29,685 bases of DNA from assembly GCA_964404075.1 (NCBI GenBank), contig CAYOIM010000005.1:1-29685 (forward strand). Reading direction: 5' to 3'. A program made the translations under genes and the position numbers. The DNA is from CAYTED01 sp964404075 (GTDB taxonomy: Bacteria; Patescibacteriota; Minisyncoccia; Moranbacterales; UBA1568). The notes under the pieces were generated by a model. That model was not told where the DNA came from and searched no databases. It was given only the letters and a program-made list of their open reading frames with translations. Below, piece after piece: positions 1 to 7,893 of the stretch. Position 1 is the first letter of the stretch. Each line of letters begins with the position of its first letter.

Positions 1-2
1 TG

Positions 3-74
3 AAAATTGAGGAGGAATATCTGGATATTCTGACGATATTTTCAGGATTTGCAGCCAAAACGATGAAATTTTAG
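3..74 (+). CDS. C-terminal tail of an unidentified gene (partial)
   Basis: An open frame enters from the left edge and ends at the TAG at 72-74, giving 23 residues that finish in FAAKTMKF. The tail is too short to assign to a family. It lies just upstream of a glutamate-ligase/protease gene. In proteobacterial versions of that system the neighbour is a transglutaminase-like membrane protein, but nothing in this tail supports or excludes that. It could also be a chance open frame. Confidence 0.35.
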   Translation, partial: KIEEEYLDILTIFSGFAAKTMKF

Positions 75-81
75 TCGACAA

Positions 82-112
82 GCGAAGTAATTCTTTGTTT
101 TTGAAACTTCGC
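82..112 (+). terminator. Hairpin downstream of the partial left-edge gene
   Basis: GCGAAGT (82-88) pairs perfectly with ACTTCGC (106-112) around a 17-base T-rich loop, 8 bases after the stop of the left-edge frame. No T-run follows the right arm, so a classical rho-independent terminator is doubtful. It may only mark the transcript end or an RNA-processing site. Confidence 0.3.
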
Positions 113-128
113 GGTGAGATTTGAGATA

Positions 129-162
129 GATACTCAGGTCTGAGTATCCATTATCGAGTATC
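129..162 (+). promoter_or_regulatory. Perfect palindrome with an extra half-site, candidate operator
   Basis: GATACTCAGGTCTGAGTATC at 129-148 is an 8-bp perfect inverted repeat with a 4-base centre. The half-site GAGTATC recurs at 156-162. The cluster lies 17-50 bases before the ATG at 180, where a repressor or activator of the ATP-grasp operon could bind. It would also form an RNA hairpin. No matching regulator gene is visible in the window. Confidence 0.4.
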
Positions 163-179
163 TGTCATCTGCTCCGCGT

Positions 180-1577
180 ATGTTCGATTTTTTCACGAAA
201 AGCAGGAAGCTCCTCGGGATGAATGCGCGTAATCTCCTGTATGTGCGCCCCTACAACAGGAAAAAAGGGATGCGCATCGCGGATCACAAACTCCTCTGCA
301 AGCGCATCCTCGCGAAAAATACCCTGCCGATCTCCACGCTCATCGCGAAAATCCGCTCCGTCGAAGAGCTCGAGAGTTTCGATTGGAATATGCTCCCGAA
401 CAGCTTCGCACTGAAACCAAACCGCGGCTTCGGAGGTGAGGGCATTCTCGTCGTCTATGGACGCAAGCGGAATCGTCCGGATATCTGGGTGAAGGCCGAC
501 GGGTCCATGGTCAGCATTGATGATCTGAAAACGCATATCCGCAACATCCTCGACGGATCATTTTCGCTCTCCAACACTCCCGATGCGGCATTCTTCGAAG
601 AACGGCTGAAACTCCTCAAGCTCTTCAAACCGTATGCCTTCAAGGGTATCCCCGATATCCGCGTCATCGTCTTCAATAAGATACCGGTCATGGCGATGCT
701 CCGACTCCCGACGCGCGCATCCGATGGCAAGGCGAATCTCCAACAAGGAGCTATCGGCCTCGGTATCGATATGGCGACCGGGACGACGACCACCGCCATC
801 CAAGGGAAAGGACACCTCATCGAATACGCGCCCGGGACGAGACTCCCCCTCTCTGGTATCAAAATCCCCTATTGGAAACAAATTCTCACAATGTCCGTCC
901 GCGCGCAGGAAATTTCCGGACTCGGATTTCTCGGCGCCGATATCGCCATCGACCGCGACCGCGGTCCGGTCATTCTCGAACTCAATGCAAGGCCTGGACT
1001 CTCGATCCAACTCGCGAATCTCTCCGGCCTCAATGAGCGCCTCGATCGCGTCAAGGGTCTGAAAGTAAGGACCGTCGAGAAAGGCGTCCGGATGGGAATG
1101 GATCTCTTCGGCGGGGAGATCGAGGAGGAACTCGAGGAAATATCCGGCAAGCGCGTCATCGGGAGCATTGAGCGGGTAAGATTTATTGGGAAAAATGGAA
1201 AGGAAATCGAGATTGAAGCAAAGATAGATACTGGGGCCGATTCAACGGCCATCGATACTGAGCTCGCGAAAGAGTTGGGGTTTGCAGAAACGCTTCGTAC
1301 TTTCGAAGAAAAAGTGGCGGGTCGAGATGTCATGAATGAGCTGACCAAAGATGAACGGGGGGGTCTTTTCGCTGAGATCCCCGATCTAGCTGATACTATC
1401 CCTATCACATCCTCACATGGTACATCCTATCGCCCCATGATCCACATCGGGCTTGTTATCGATACACTCGACCTACCGGCCAAGGTTTCTGTCATTGATC
1501 GCTCTCGGCTCGGATATGCCGCCATTATCGGGAAAAAAAATCTCCAAAAATTTCTTATTGATGTTTCAAAAAAATAA
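180..1577 (+). CDS. Alpha-L-glutamate ligase-like ATP-grasp enzyme fused to RimB-like aspartyl protease domain
   Basis: A 465-residue two-domain protein. Residues 1 to about 320 form an ATP-grasp ligase of the RimK-related glutamate-ligase-like family: a basic N-terminus, KPNRGFGGEGI (79-89) at the ATP-binding loop, DIRVIVF (159-165) and the metal-binding ELNARPGL (267-274). Such enzymes make peptide bonds from a carboxylate, ATP and an amino group. Residues from about 325 to 465 match the retropepsin-like RimB/'ATP-dependent zinc protease' family: IDTGADSTAID carries the catalytic DTGA at 350-353, and the protein ends IGKKNLQKFLIDVSKK, as that family does. In Proteobacteria ligase and protease are separate adjacent genes; here they are one chain. 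The first two thirds are GC-rich and the protease part is AT-richer. ATG 180 is the first start after the stop-rich leader and has no clear ribosome site. The substrate is unknown. Family assignment is firm; function is inferred. Confidence 0.85.
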   Translation: MFDFFTKSRKLLGMNARNLLYVRPYNRKKGMRIADHKLLCKRILAKNTLPISTLIAKIRSVEELESFDWNMLPNSFALKPNRGFGGEGILVVYGRKRNRPDIWVKADGSMVSIDDLKTHIRNILDGSFSLSNTPDAAFFEERLKLLKLFKPYAFKGIPDIRVIVFNKIPVMAMLRLPTRASDGKANLQQGAIGLGIDMATGTTTTAIQGKGHLIEYAPGTRLPLSGIKIPYWKQILTMSVRAQEISGLGFLGADIAIDRDRGPVILELNARPGLSIQLANLSGLNERLDRVKGLKVRTVEKGVRMGMDLFGGEIEEELEEISGKRVIGSIERVRFIGKNGKEIEIEAKIDTGADSTAIDTELAKELGFAETLRTFEEKVAGRDVMNELTKDERGGLFAEIPDLADTIPITSSHGTSYRPMIHIGLVIDTLDLPAKVSVIDRSRLGYAAIIGKKNLQKFLIDVSKK

Positions 1578-1589
1578 CAATCCTTCTTT

Positions 1590-2552
1590 ATGAAAAAAGT
1601 AATGATACTCTTCGGAAAAAGTCGCTGGGGGAAAAGTCGTCCTTTCGATAATAAGGACTATCGATACTCGTACGAGTTTTTCTATGATCTCTGCCAGAAA
1701 AATGGCGTCCAAATGTATCGCGCTTCTTATGAGTGGTACGACTATAGAAAGCACCTATTCAAACACGCTTGGATTTTCACGGGCACAGGAGGGAAATGGA
1801 AGCGAGTTTCCAATATAAAGCCAGATCTTATCTACGACAAAACGAAAGGGCGAATGGAAGTCTATTACAAAAAAGAGCTGATGGCAGAGCATTATTCCTT
1901 CATCAACGATCTCACCTTCACTCGCATCATTGATGATAAATTCTTAACAGGCCTCCTCTTTTCAAAATGGAGCAAAAAGAATTATATTGTGAGAAATAGC
2001 AAGGAGCTCTCCGTAGCCCTGAAAAAAATATCTACTCCACTTGCCGTGCTCAAGCCGATCTGTGAAAGCGGAGGAAAGGGAGTCTGGGTATTCCCTAAAA
2101 AAGAGGCTTCAAAACCGTCCTTCCGAGGAGAGCACATTCTCCAGGAATTTATCGATTCATCCTCTGGTGTCCCCGGAACAAAAAGCGGTGTACATGATCT
2201 GCGCCTAGTGTTTGTAAATGATAAAATTATTTATGCTTATATCCGCGAACCGAGAAGCGGCAGCTACCTGGCAAATCTCGCTCAGGGAGGCACGCTCACT
2301 GTTGTCCCAAATAAAAACATCCCCACATCAGTATTGCCCATAATAAAACACGCTCGGGATATCTTTCAATCTTTCTCCCCGAAAATTTACACTCTCGATC
2401 TGATGTTTGACAGGAACGGCAATCCCTGGGTGGTCGAACTCAATTCTATGCCAGGTCTTTATTTTACTCCCGAAGAAAAATCGTCCATGTTAAAAATGTA
2501 TCGAGCTCTTTTCCTTCTATTTGAGGCGTCTTTAACCTTGCCTAAAAAGTAA
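1590..2552 (+). CDS. ATP-grasp ligase-like protein (YheC/YheD- or RimK-type fold)
   Basis: A 320-residue soluble protein with no signal peptide. The C-terminal half has ATP-grasp features: K155 in VLKPICESGGKGVW (the lysine plus the glycine-rich SGGKG loop, 160-164), VHDLRLVFVND (201-211), YTLDLMFD (267-274) and the Mg-binding ELNSMPGL (283-290). The N-terminal 110 residues would be the substrate/pre-ATP-grasp domain and contain many Tyr and Lys. It starts 12 bases after the preceding stop and is followed 18 bases later by another ATP-grasp gene, so the three are probably one operon. Which acid and amine it joins cannot be read from sequence; cell-envelope peptides, S6-like protein tailing or a small peptide are all possible. 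Codon use is AT-richer than in the upstream ligase domain or downstream PBP. Confidence 0.8.
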   Translation: MKKVMILFGKSRWGKSRPFDNKDYRYSYEFFYDLCQKNGVQMYRASYEWYDYRKHLFKHAWIFTGTGGKWKRVSNIKPDLIYDKTKGRMEVYYKKELMAEHYSFINDLTFTRIIDDKFLTGLLFSKWSKKNYIVRNSKELSVALKKISTPLAVLKPICESGGKGVWVFPKKEASKPSFRGEHILQEFIDSSSGVPGTKSGVHDLRLVFVNDKIIYAYIREPRSGSYLANLAQGGTLTVVPNKNIPTSVLPIIKHARDIFQSFSPKIYTLDLMFDRNGNPWVVELNSMPGLYFTPEEKSSMLKMYRALFLLFEASLTLPKK

Positions 2553-2570
2553 TTCCCCAGAAAATTATCT

Positions 2571-3491
2571 ATGCATATTTGCATCATAACCGACAATCCT
2601 TCTGCCTATTCCGCAAAAAGGTTTCTGGGGGAGGCGCTCTTCGCTGGTCACAAAATTACTTTTGCGCCCTGGTCAGAGATTGTTTTCAATGGAGGGAAAA
2701 ACACCATTTCCATTAACCAAAAAATTCTCTTGGATAGTTACGATGCCATTATCTTGCGTAGCTCTGTTAGGTCGCTTACGCCACTCAGTCTTGTGGTTGA
2801 ATATTGCAAAGCCAAAAATATTCCTCTTCTCAATAATCAACTTTACATGCGCCTGCAAAATACCAACAAGCTTCGCCAACAAATACTCTTCCAAATAGAA
2901 AACATCCCCTGTCTTGAAACCCTTTATGGGGAGAATCTCACTTTTCTCGAACTAAAGAAAAGGCTCCGTCTGCCATTTATCGCTAAAATTGCGGACGGAA
3001 GTCTTGGAAAACAAGTTTTTAAAATACACTCACAAGAAGAGTTCTCACAGTTCACGCTTGCGCGAAAAAAAGATCGCCGGCTGTACCTATTCCAAAAATA
3101 CTACAAAATCTCCAGGGACTACAGGGTCTTCATAATAGGGAAAGAAATATTTGGAGCCGTACAAAGAATTGCGCCTCAGGGGGAATGGAGAACAAACATG
3201 CGCGGAGCGAAACACATGCGCGCGACAGGGTCACTGAAAATAACGAGGCTAGCGAAATTAATAAGAAAAAAGCTAAATATCGACTTTGCCGGAATTGATA
3301 TTCTTATCGATACATCCGGTCATGCCCGACTTATCGAGATCAACACCATGGCCCAATTTAAGGTTTTCGAAAATACCTTCCCGGAAATAAACATTGCCAA
3401 AAAAACATTCGCGGTACTCGCAAACAAAAAAACGGCGCCTCACCAACCAAAACGCCACATTCTTATTGGAAAATCGACCAGTTTGGTGTAG
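2571..3491 (+). CDS. RimK/LysX-family ATP-grasp ligase-like protein
   Basis: A 306-residue protein with the RimK-family layout: an N-terminal domain that ends near a 'which residues are mine' segment (LNNQLYMRLQNTNKLRQQ, 87-104), then the ATP-grasp core with PFIAKIADGSLGKQV (135-149), RDYRVFIIG (182-190), EWRTNMRGA (205-213), GIDILID (241-247) and the metal-binding IEINTMAQF (255-263). Family members add amino acids to a carboxyl terminus (RimK on ribosomal S6, LysX/ArgX on LysW, MptN/CofF on coenzymes). No LysW-like carrier or S6 gene is present here. It is the third consecutive ATP-grasp gene and is AT-rich like its predecessor. The last 25 residues are basic and not conserved-looking. The family is clear; the acceptor is unknown. 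Confidence 0.82.
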   Translation: MHICIITDNPSAYSAKRFLGEALFAGHKITFAPWSEIVFNGGKNTISINQKILLDSYDAIILRSSVRSLTPLSLVVEYCKAKNIPLLNNQLYMRLQNTNKLRQQILFQIENIPCLETLYGENLTFLELKKRLRLPFIAKIADGSLGKQVFKIHSQEEFSQFTLARKKDRRLYLFQKYYKISRDYRVFIIGKEIFGAVQRIAPQGEWRTNMRGAKHMRATGSLKITRLAKLIRKKLNIDFAGIDILIDTSGHARLIEINTMAQFKVFENTFPEINIAKKTFAVLANKKTAPHQPKRHILIGKSTSLV

Positions 3492-3494
3492 TAT
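3466..3494 (+). promoter_or_regulatory. Candidate sigma-70-type promoter for the PBP gene
   Basis: TTGGAA (3466-3471), 17-base spacer, TAGTAT (3489-3494). It overlaps the end of the third ATP-grasp gene and would start transcription near 3501, about 47 bases before the PBP start codon. It was picked by eye from consensus similarity only. Confidence 0.4.
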
Positions 3495-3547
3495 GGTCTT
3501 AAAAGAAATCTTTATTTTTCTTTTATACAAGCCACTTTATACCTCCT

Positions 3548-6106
3548 ATGCCCATCATCCACTTCCTGCGACCGAAAAAAAGCGCTTCAAGCCCGCTCTT
3601 GGATGAAAAACCAGGGAAAAGCATCTCAAAAGTACGCCGTTTTTTCAAGTTGTGCCTTAAAATAGGTGTTTTCCTTTTTTTTGTCGGTATCATTGGTACC
3701 ATCGTCACTTTCGCCATCATCGCCAAAGACCTTCCGAGTCCGGGCAAAGTAAACAAGCGATTTATCGCGGAATCGACCAAAATCTACGATCGAACGGGGG
3801 AGCACCTCCTCTATGATGTGCATGGGGAAGAAAAGCGCACCCTCATCCCCTTCTCCGAAATGCCCGAGAGTCTCCGTGCCGCGACCATTTCGCTCGAGGA
3901 CCAGGATTTCTATTCCCACCACGGCATCAAATTCACCTCCATCATCCGGTCCATCGTAAAGGATGTGCTCCATCGCGGTGCCGCCCAAGGAGGTTCCACC
4001 ATCACCCAGCAATTCGTGAAAAACTCCCTCCTCACCAGCGAAAAAACCCTCACGAGAAAAGTGAAGGAGGTCATCCTCTCCCTTGAAATAGAACAGAAAT
4101 TCACCAAGGATGAGATCCTCGAGATGTATCTCAATGAGATCCCGTACGGATCGAATGCCTATGGCATCGAAGCGGCCGCACAGACCTATTTCGGAAAACA
4201 TGCGCGGGAACTCCTGCTCGATGAAGCCGCTCTCCTCGCTTCGCTTCCAAAGGCTCCAAGCACCTATTCCCCCTATGGTTCAAGAACGGAACTGCTGAAA
4301 ATCCGACAAGAAGTCGCACTGAAAAACATGGCAAAGCTCGGCTACATCACCGAGGAACAGGCGACCGAAGCGATCGACACCGATGTTCTCCGAAAAATCC
4401 TCCCTCAGAAAGACATCATCGCGGCGCCGCACTTCGTGATGTTCGTCAAGGAATACCTCGACCAGAAATACGGCGAACTCTCCATAGCGCAGAGCGGCCT
4501 TCGGGTCTATACCACGCTCGACTGGGACAAGCAGATGGCGGGGGAACAGATTGTCCGCGAAGGAGCGGAAAAAAACAAGAAATGGAAAGCGAGCAACGCC
4601 GCGCTCGTCGCCATCGATCCGAAAACCGGACAGATTCTCGCCATGGTCGGATCGAAGGATTATTTCGATAGCTCCATCGACGGGCAAGTCAATGTCGCCA
4701 TCCGTGAACGACAGCCAGGATCCTCCATGAAGCCCTATATCTACCTCACCGCTTTTGAGAAGGGTTATTCCCCGGACACGATTCTCTACGATACGCCGAC
4801 ACAATTCGACACCGCCGAAGGAGAGAGTTATGCTCCCCAGAATTACGATGGCAAGTTTCGTGGACCGATAGCCATGAAAGAGGCGCTCCCCCAATCCCTC
4901 AATATTCCCGCCGTGAAGACGCTCTACCTCGTCGGCGTGAAGGATGCCATCAAAACCGCGGCCGATCTCGGCATCACCACCCTCACACATCCGGATCGCT
5001 ACGGACTCTCGCTCGTGCTCGGCGGCGGCGAAGTGAAGCTCATCGACCATGTCGGCGCATACGCATCCCTCGCAACCGGAGGAATCAAGCGGCAAAAGAC
5101 GGCTATACTCCGGGTCGAAAACTCGAAAGGAACCATCCTCGAAGAATACAAAAATGATCCCGGCGAACGGGTCGTGGAAGAAAAATATATCGCCATCCTC
5201 GACCATATCATGTCGACGAATGCCTATCGTGCACCGGTTTTTGGCGAGAATAATCCGCTTCGCTTCGACAACCGGCAGGTCGCCGCAAAAACCGGCACGA
5301 CCAATGAATTCCGCGATGCCTGGACGGTCGGCTTCACGCCATCCATCGCGGTCGGCGTCTGGGTCGGCAACAATAACAACGCGGCGATGGCACCTGGGGC
5401 GGACGGTTCTGTCGTCGCCGCGCCTCTCTGGCGGGCATTCATGGACAAGGCACTCATCAACACCCCTATCGAAAATTTCCCTGAATACAAGCCGGAAGAT
5501 ACTGAGAATAAGGACGCCGTCGACAAGCCCCTCATGAACGGGAAAGTGGATTCCAAAGAAAATGTGAAAGTCTGTGAGATCAAGAATGACAAATACTGTC
5601 TCGCGAATAATTATTGTCGCGATAAGGACATCATGAAAAAAACATTCGTCTCAAGCCATGATATCCTCTACTATGTCAATCGCGACGACCCGACCGGGGC
5701 CATCCCGGACAAGCCGGATCGCGATTCCCAATTCAAGGCATGGGAGAAAGGCGTCAAAGACTGGTACTCCGACAAGAAGAAAGTGATTCTCGGCGATCCG
5801 CCGAAGGATAGTTGTACCCAGGACGACTTCCCGAATTACAAACCATCCATAACCATCTCCACCGGAGAGAGCGCTTCCTCATCCTCCATCACTCTCAGCG
5901 CCTCTCTCGATGCTCCCTATGGCGTGAAAAGCGTCACCTATGAAGTGGATGGGAAAGAGGTGGGATCTTCCGGAAATAAGCCCTACAGCGTTTCCTACGA
6001 TATTCCCACCGAAAAAAACAACTCCACAATTTCAGTGAAGGCAAAACTTGAAGATACGAATGGAAATACAGCTATAGCAACAAAGGATGTTTCCGTCCAC
6101 TATTGA
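3548..6106 (+). CDS. Class A penicillin-binding protein (transglycosylase/transpeptidase, PBP1A type)
   Basis: Polymerises lipid II glycan and cross-links the stem peptides outside the cytoplasmic membrane. The 852-residue chain has a basic cytoplasmic tail, one membrane anchor (about 35-59), then a GT51 domain with the catalytic E117 in EDQDFYSHHGI, GGSTITQQFVKN (148-159) and LEMYLNEIPYG (191-201). The transpeptidase domain has all three motifs: S392-S-M-K395, S450-L-N452 and KTGT 581-584. Beyond this comes a linker with Cys residues around CEIKNDKYCLANNYC and a final Ig-like beta domain (about 760-852) that may bind wall or protein partners. Length and the C-terminal domain resemble Gram-positive and CPR class A PBPs. 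The bases just before ATG 3548 (ACCTCCT) resemble an anti-Shine-Dalgarno, so no normal ribosome site supports the start. Confidence 0.95.
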   Translation: MPIIHFLRPKKSASSPLLDEKPGKSISKVRRFFKLCLKIGVFLFFVGIIGTIVTFAIIAKDLPSPGKVNKRFIAESTKIYDRTGEHLLYDVHGEEKRTLIPFSEMPESLRAATISLEDQDFYSHHGIKFTSIIRSIVKDVLHRGAAQGGSTITQQFVKNSLLTSEKTLTRKVKEVILSLEIEQKFTKDEILEMYLNEIPYGSNAYGIEAAAQTYFGKHARELLLDEAALLASLPKAPSTYSPYGSRTELLKIRQEVALKNMAKLGYITEEQATEAIDTDVLRKILPQKDIIAAPHFVMFVKEYLDQKYGELSIAQSGLRVYTTLDWDKQMAGEQIVREGAEKNKKWKASNAALVAIDPKTGQILAMVGSKDYFDSSIDGQVNVAIRERQPGSSMKPYIYLTAFEKGYSPDTILYDTPTQFDTAEGESYAPQNYDGKFRGPIAMKEALPQSLNIPAVKTLYLVGVKDAIKTAADLGITTLTHPDRYGLSLVLGGGEVKLIDHVGAYASLATGGIKRQKTAILRVENSKGTILEEYKNDPGERVVEEKYIAILDHIMSTNAYRAPVFGENNPLRFDNRQVAAKTGTTNEFRDAWTVGFTPSIAVGVWVGNNNNAAMAPGADGSVVAAPLWRAFMDKALINTPIENFPEYKPEDTENKDAVDKPLMNGKVDSKENVKVCEIKNDKYCLANNYCRDKDIMKKTFVSSHDILYYVNRDDPTGAIPDKPDRDSQFKAWEKGVKDWYSDKKKVILGDPPKDSCTQDDFPNYKPSITISTGESASSSSITLSASLDAPYGVKSVTYEVDGKEVGSSGNKPYSVSYDIPTEKNNSTISVKAKLEDTNGNTAIATKDVSVHY

Positions 6107-6140
6107 TCGTTCCCTAGGAACAAATCAGCCACCCACCCCG

Positions 6141-6455
6141 CTAATCCATACTCACCTTGATCTCCTGTATCGCAGAAAGGCCGAGAAGGGCATTCGTTTT
6201 CTCCGCGAGGTTTTTCCTATTGAGCCATATTTCACTCGCCCAAAGGGAGCTCCGAAAGCTAATAAAAAGCTTTTTCTCCTTATAAAACCTCGGTTCTATA
6301 TTTTCCCCACCCCTCGTCCCATATTCCGCATGAACCACCTTATTGAAGACCGAAAAAATCGTCTTCTCATCGATTTCCTTCAGCTCTTTTTGCGCTTGAA
6401 AATTCTTTTTTTCGAGATATTGTCTGAGGTCGAGCATATATATTGGAAGATGCAT
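6141..6455 (-). CDS. DUF721/DciA-like protein, probable replicative helicase loader or operator
   Basis: A 104-residue protein. Its C-terminal two thirds fit the DUF721 (DciA) fold: a KKLFISFRSSLWASEIWLN-type strand-helix with the conserved aromatic, then a helix (LAEKTNALLG) and a closing strand (AIQEIKVSMD). DciA proteins recruit or operate DnaB in bacteria that lack DnaC/DnaI. The gene lies 29 bases after dnaN and so is probably transcribed dnaA-dnaN-dciA, which supports a replication role. Start 6455 is preferred because GGTGA lies a few bases upstream; an ATG at 6437 (MLDLRQYL) is the alternative. The N-terminus is short and Lys/Gln-rich. It converges with the PBP gene, with a 34-base gap. 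Confidence 0.65.
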   Translation of the reverse strand: MHLPIYMLDLRQYLEKKNFQAQKELKEIDEKTIFSVFNKVVHAEYGTRGGENIEPRFYKEKKLFISFRSSLWASEIWLNRKNLAEKTNALLGLSAIQEIKVSMD

Positions 6456-6484
6456 ACATCACCAGGTATTCCAGGCGTTCCACT

Positions 6485-7636
6485 TTACTTCCGAATAGGC
6501 ATCGCTATATACAGGAAATGCGATTGTATCTCGCCTCCCGCATCATTCATACGGAAAGCGACCGGCGTATGAGGAGTATTATACTGAAGTGTCACTTTTT
6601 CTCCCTGGAGAACATTAAGGCCATCGAGAATATGCTTCGGATTGAATGAGATGGACATATCCATATCCCCCCGTATCTCCACCGGGAGAGTAACCTTATT
6701 TTCACCGATCTCCTGGGAAAGCGACGCGACCACCACCCTCCCCTCATGCGGAAGAAGTGTTAGAATAATCTCCCCCGCTGATTGGGAGGAAAAGACACTC
6801 CCCACCCGAACGGCCCGTAGGAGCTCCTCCCGATCGAACACCACCTGAGAAGAAAATCCCTGCGGGATGATTTGCTTGTAATCGGGATACTTCCCATTGA
6901 TGAGTCGGGATATGATCTGTATCTCATCCACCTGGAAGAATATCTGATTCTCATGAAGCGCTATTTTCACCCATTCACTCTGAGGACCGATACTGCGCTG
7001 AAGTTCCTGAAGGGTCGCCGCGGGGATGATAAGTGAGGGATGGCTCTCGATAAATGATTGGTATTTCTCATTTTCACCCATATTCTCTAGTGGAAATATC
7101 TCCTCACCAAGCCGAAAACTATCCGTTGCGGCGAAATGAATCTCCTTCTCAAAGAAAAAAACATGCACTCCCGTCAATTCCAAACGACTATCCGAGAGTG
7201 ATATACAAGGAAGGAGTCTGGAAAAGATATTTTTCAATGATTGCGCAGAAAGACTGAGGATATATTCCCCGTCATATTGCGGGATGAGAGGGAAATCTTT
7301 CGCGTCCAATCCCTTTATTTTCATCTCATACCCACCACTTACGATTCGGAGGAAACTTCCAGTTGTCTCAAAGGAAAGCACCTCCTGAAGAGGGAGATTA
7401 TGAATAAAATTCGATAAAAGCTTCGCAGGAATAGTGATGCGCCCCTCCTCTTCTATTTTCCCGCCGACATACGCTATGACGCCGATTTCCAAATTCGTCG
7501 CCGAAAGCTTGAGTCGCCCACCTTTTGTCTCAAGAAGAAAATTCCCAAGTATAGGAAGAGTGGATTGTCTCCCGACGACTCGCTCGAGGATATTGATGGC
7601 ATGGATAATGTTTTCTTGTGTGCAAAGAAATTTCAT
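6485..7636 (-). CDS. dnaN: DNA polymerase III beta subunit (sliding clamp)
   Basis: A 383-residue protein of normal length that forms the ring-shaped clamp tethering DNA polymerase III to DNA. Recognisable segments are the N-terminal ENIIHAINILERVVGRQSTL with LPILGNFLLE, ATNLEIGVIAYV, the second-domain GVHVFFFEKEIHFAATDSFRL and the C-terminal end HFLYIAMPIRK, matching the usual 'PMR' finish. It lies downstream of dnaA in the same direction after a 257-base gap, the common origin-region arrangement. Start 7636 gives MKFLCTQ, the normal N-terminus. No strong ribosome site is seen. Confidence 0.96.
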   Translation of the reverse strand: MKFLCTQENIIHAINILERVVGRQSTLPILGNFLLETKGGRLKLSATNLEIGVIAYVGGKIEEEGRITIPAKLLSNFIHNLPLQEVLSFETTGSFLRIVSGGYEMKIKGLDAKDFPLIPQYDGEYILSLSAQSLKNIFSRLLPCISLSDSRLELTGVHVFFFEKEIHFAATDSFRLGEEIFPLENMGENEKYQSFIESHPSLIIPAATLQELQRSIGPQSEWVKIALHENQIFFQVDEIQIISRLINGKYPDYKQIIPQGFSSQVVFDREELLRAVRVGSVFSSQSAGEIILTLLPHEGRVVVASLSQEIGENKVTLPVEIRGDMDMSISFNPKHILDGLNVLQGEKVTLQYNTPHTPVAFRMNDAGGEIQSHFLYIAMPIRK

Positions 7637-7893
7637 AGAGGTTTTTAAAAAGAGTGAGTCTTTCTTTATTGTATATTAAAAAATTATTTATTATTAGGGG
7701 TGTGAATAGGTGGATAAGTGTATTTCATAGCTTGAAATAGGGATGGATTATTGATAGAGGGAGAGGAGATATGGCGTGTAATAAGTAGAAATGGGGTAAG
7801 GAGAGTGGAAAATGGTATTGTGGGGGATAGTTTATGCACTTTGGAGATAGTATTGGAGATGAGTTATCCAATGGGTATGCACGGGTTATACCA
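7637..7893. other. Probable oriC in the dnaA-dnaN intergenic region
   Basis: This 257-base gene-free gap has an AT-rich tract (about 7665-7697) and several near-consensus DnaA boxes (TGTGNATAA or its complement): TGTGAATAG 7701-7709, GGTGGATAA 7709-7717 directly abutting it, TTATGCACT 7832-7840, and weaker TTATCCAAT 7864-7872. A further GGTGTATAA lies upstream of dnaA at 9412-9420. Adjacent paired boxes beside an AT-rich stretch next to dnaA are typical of bacterial origins. No perfect TTATCCACA is present, so the call rests on clustering and position. Confidence 0.5.

Noticed and set aside
3540..3547. ACCTCCT directly before the PBP start codon, identical to the 16S anti-Shine-Dalgarno
   Set aside because: It cannot act as a ribosome binding site; most likely coincidence.
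6087..6572. Plus-strand frame of 161 codons overlapping the PBP end
   Set aside because: It lies opposite the DciA-like gene and the end of dnaN and shows no domain pattern.
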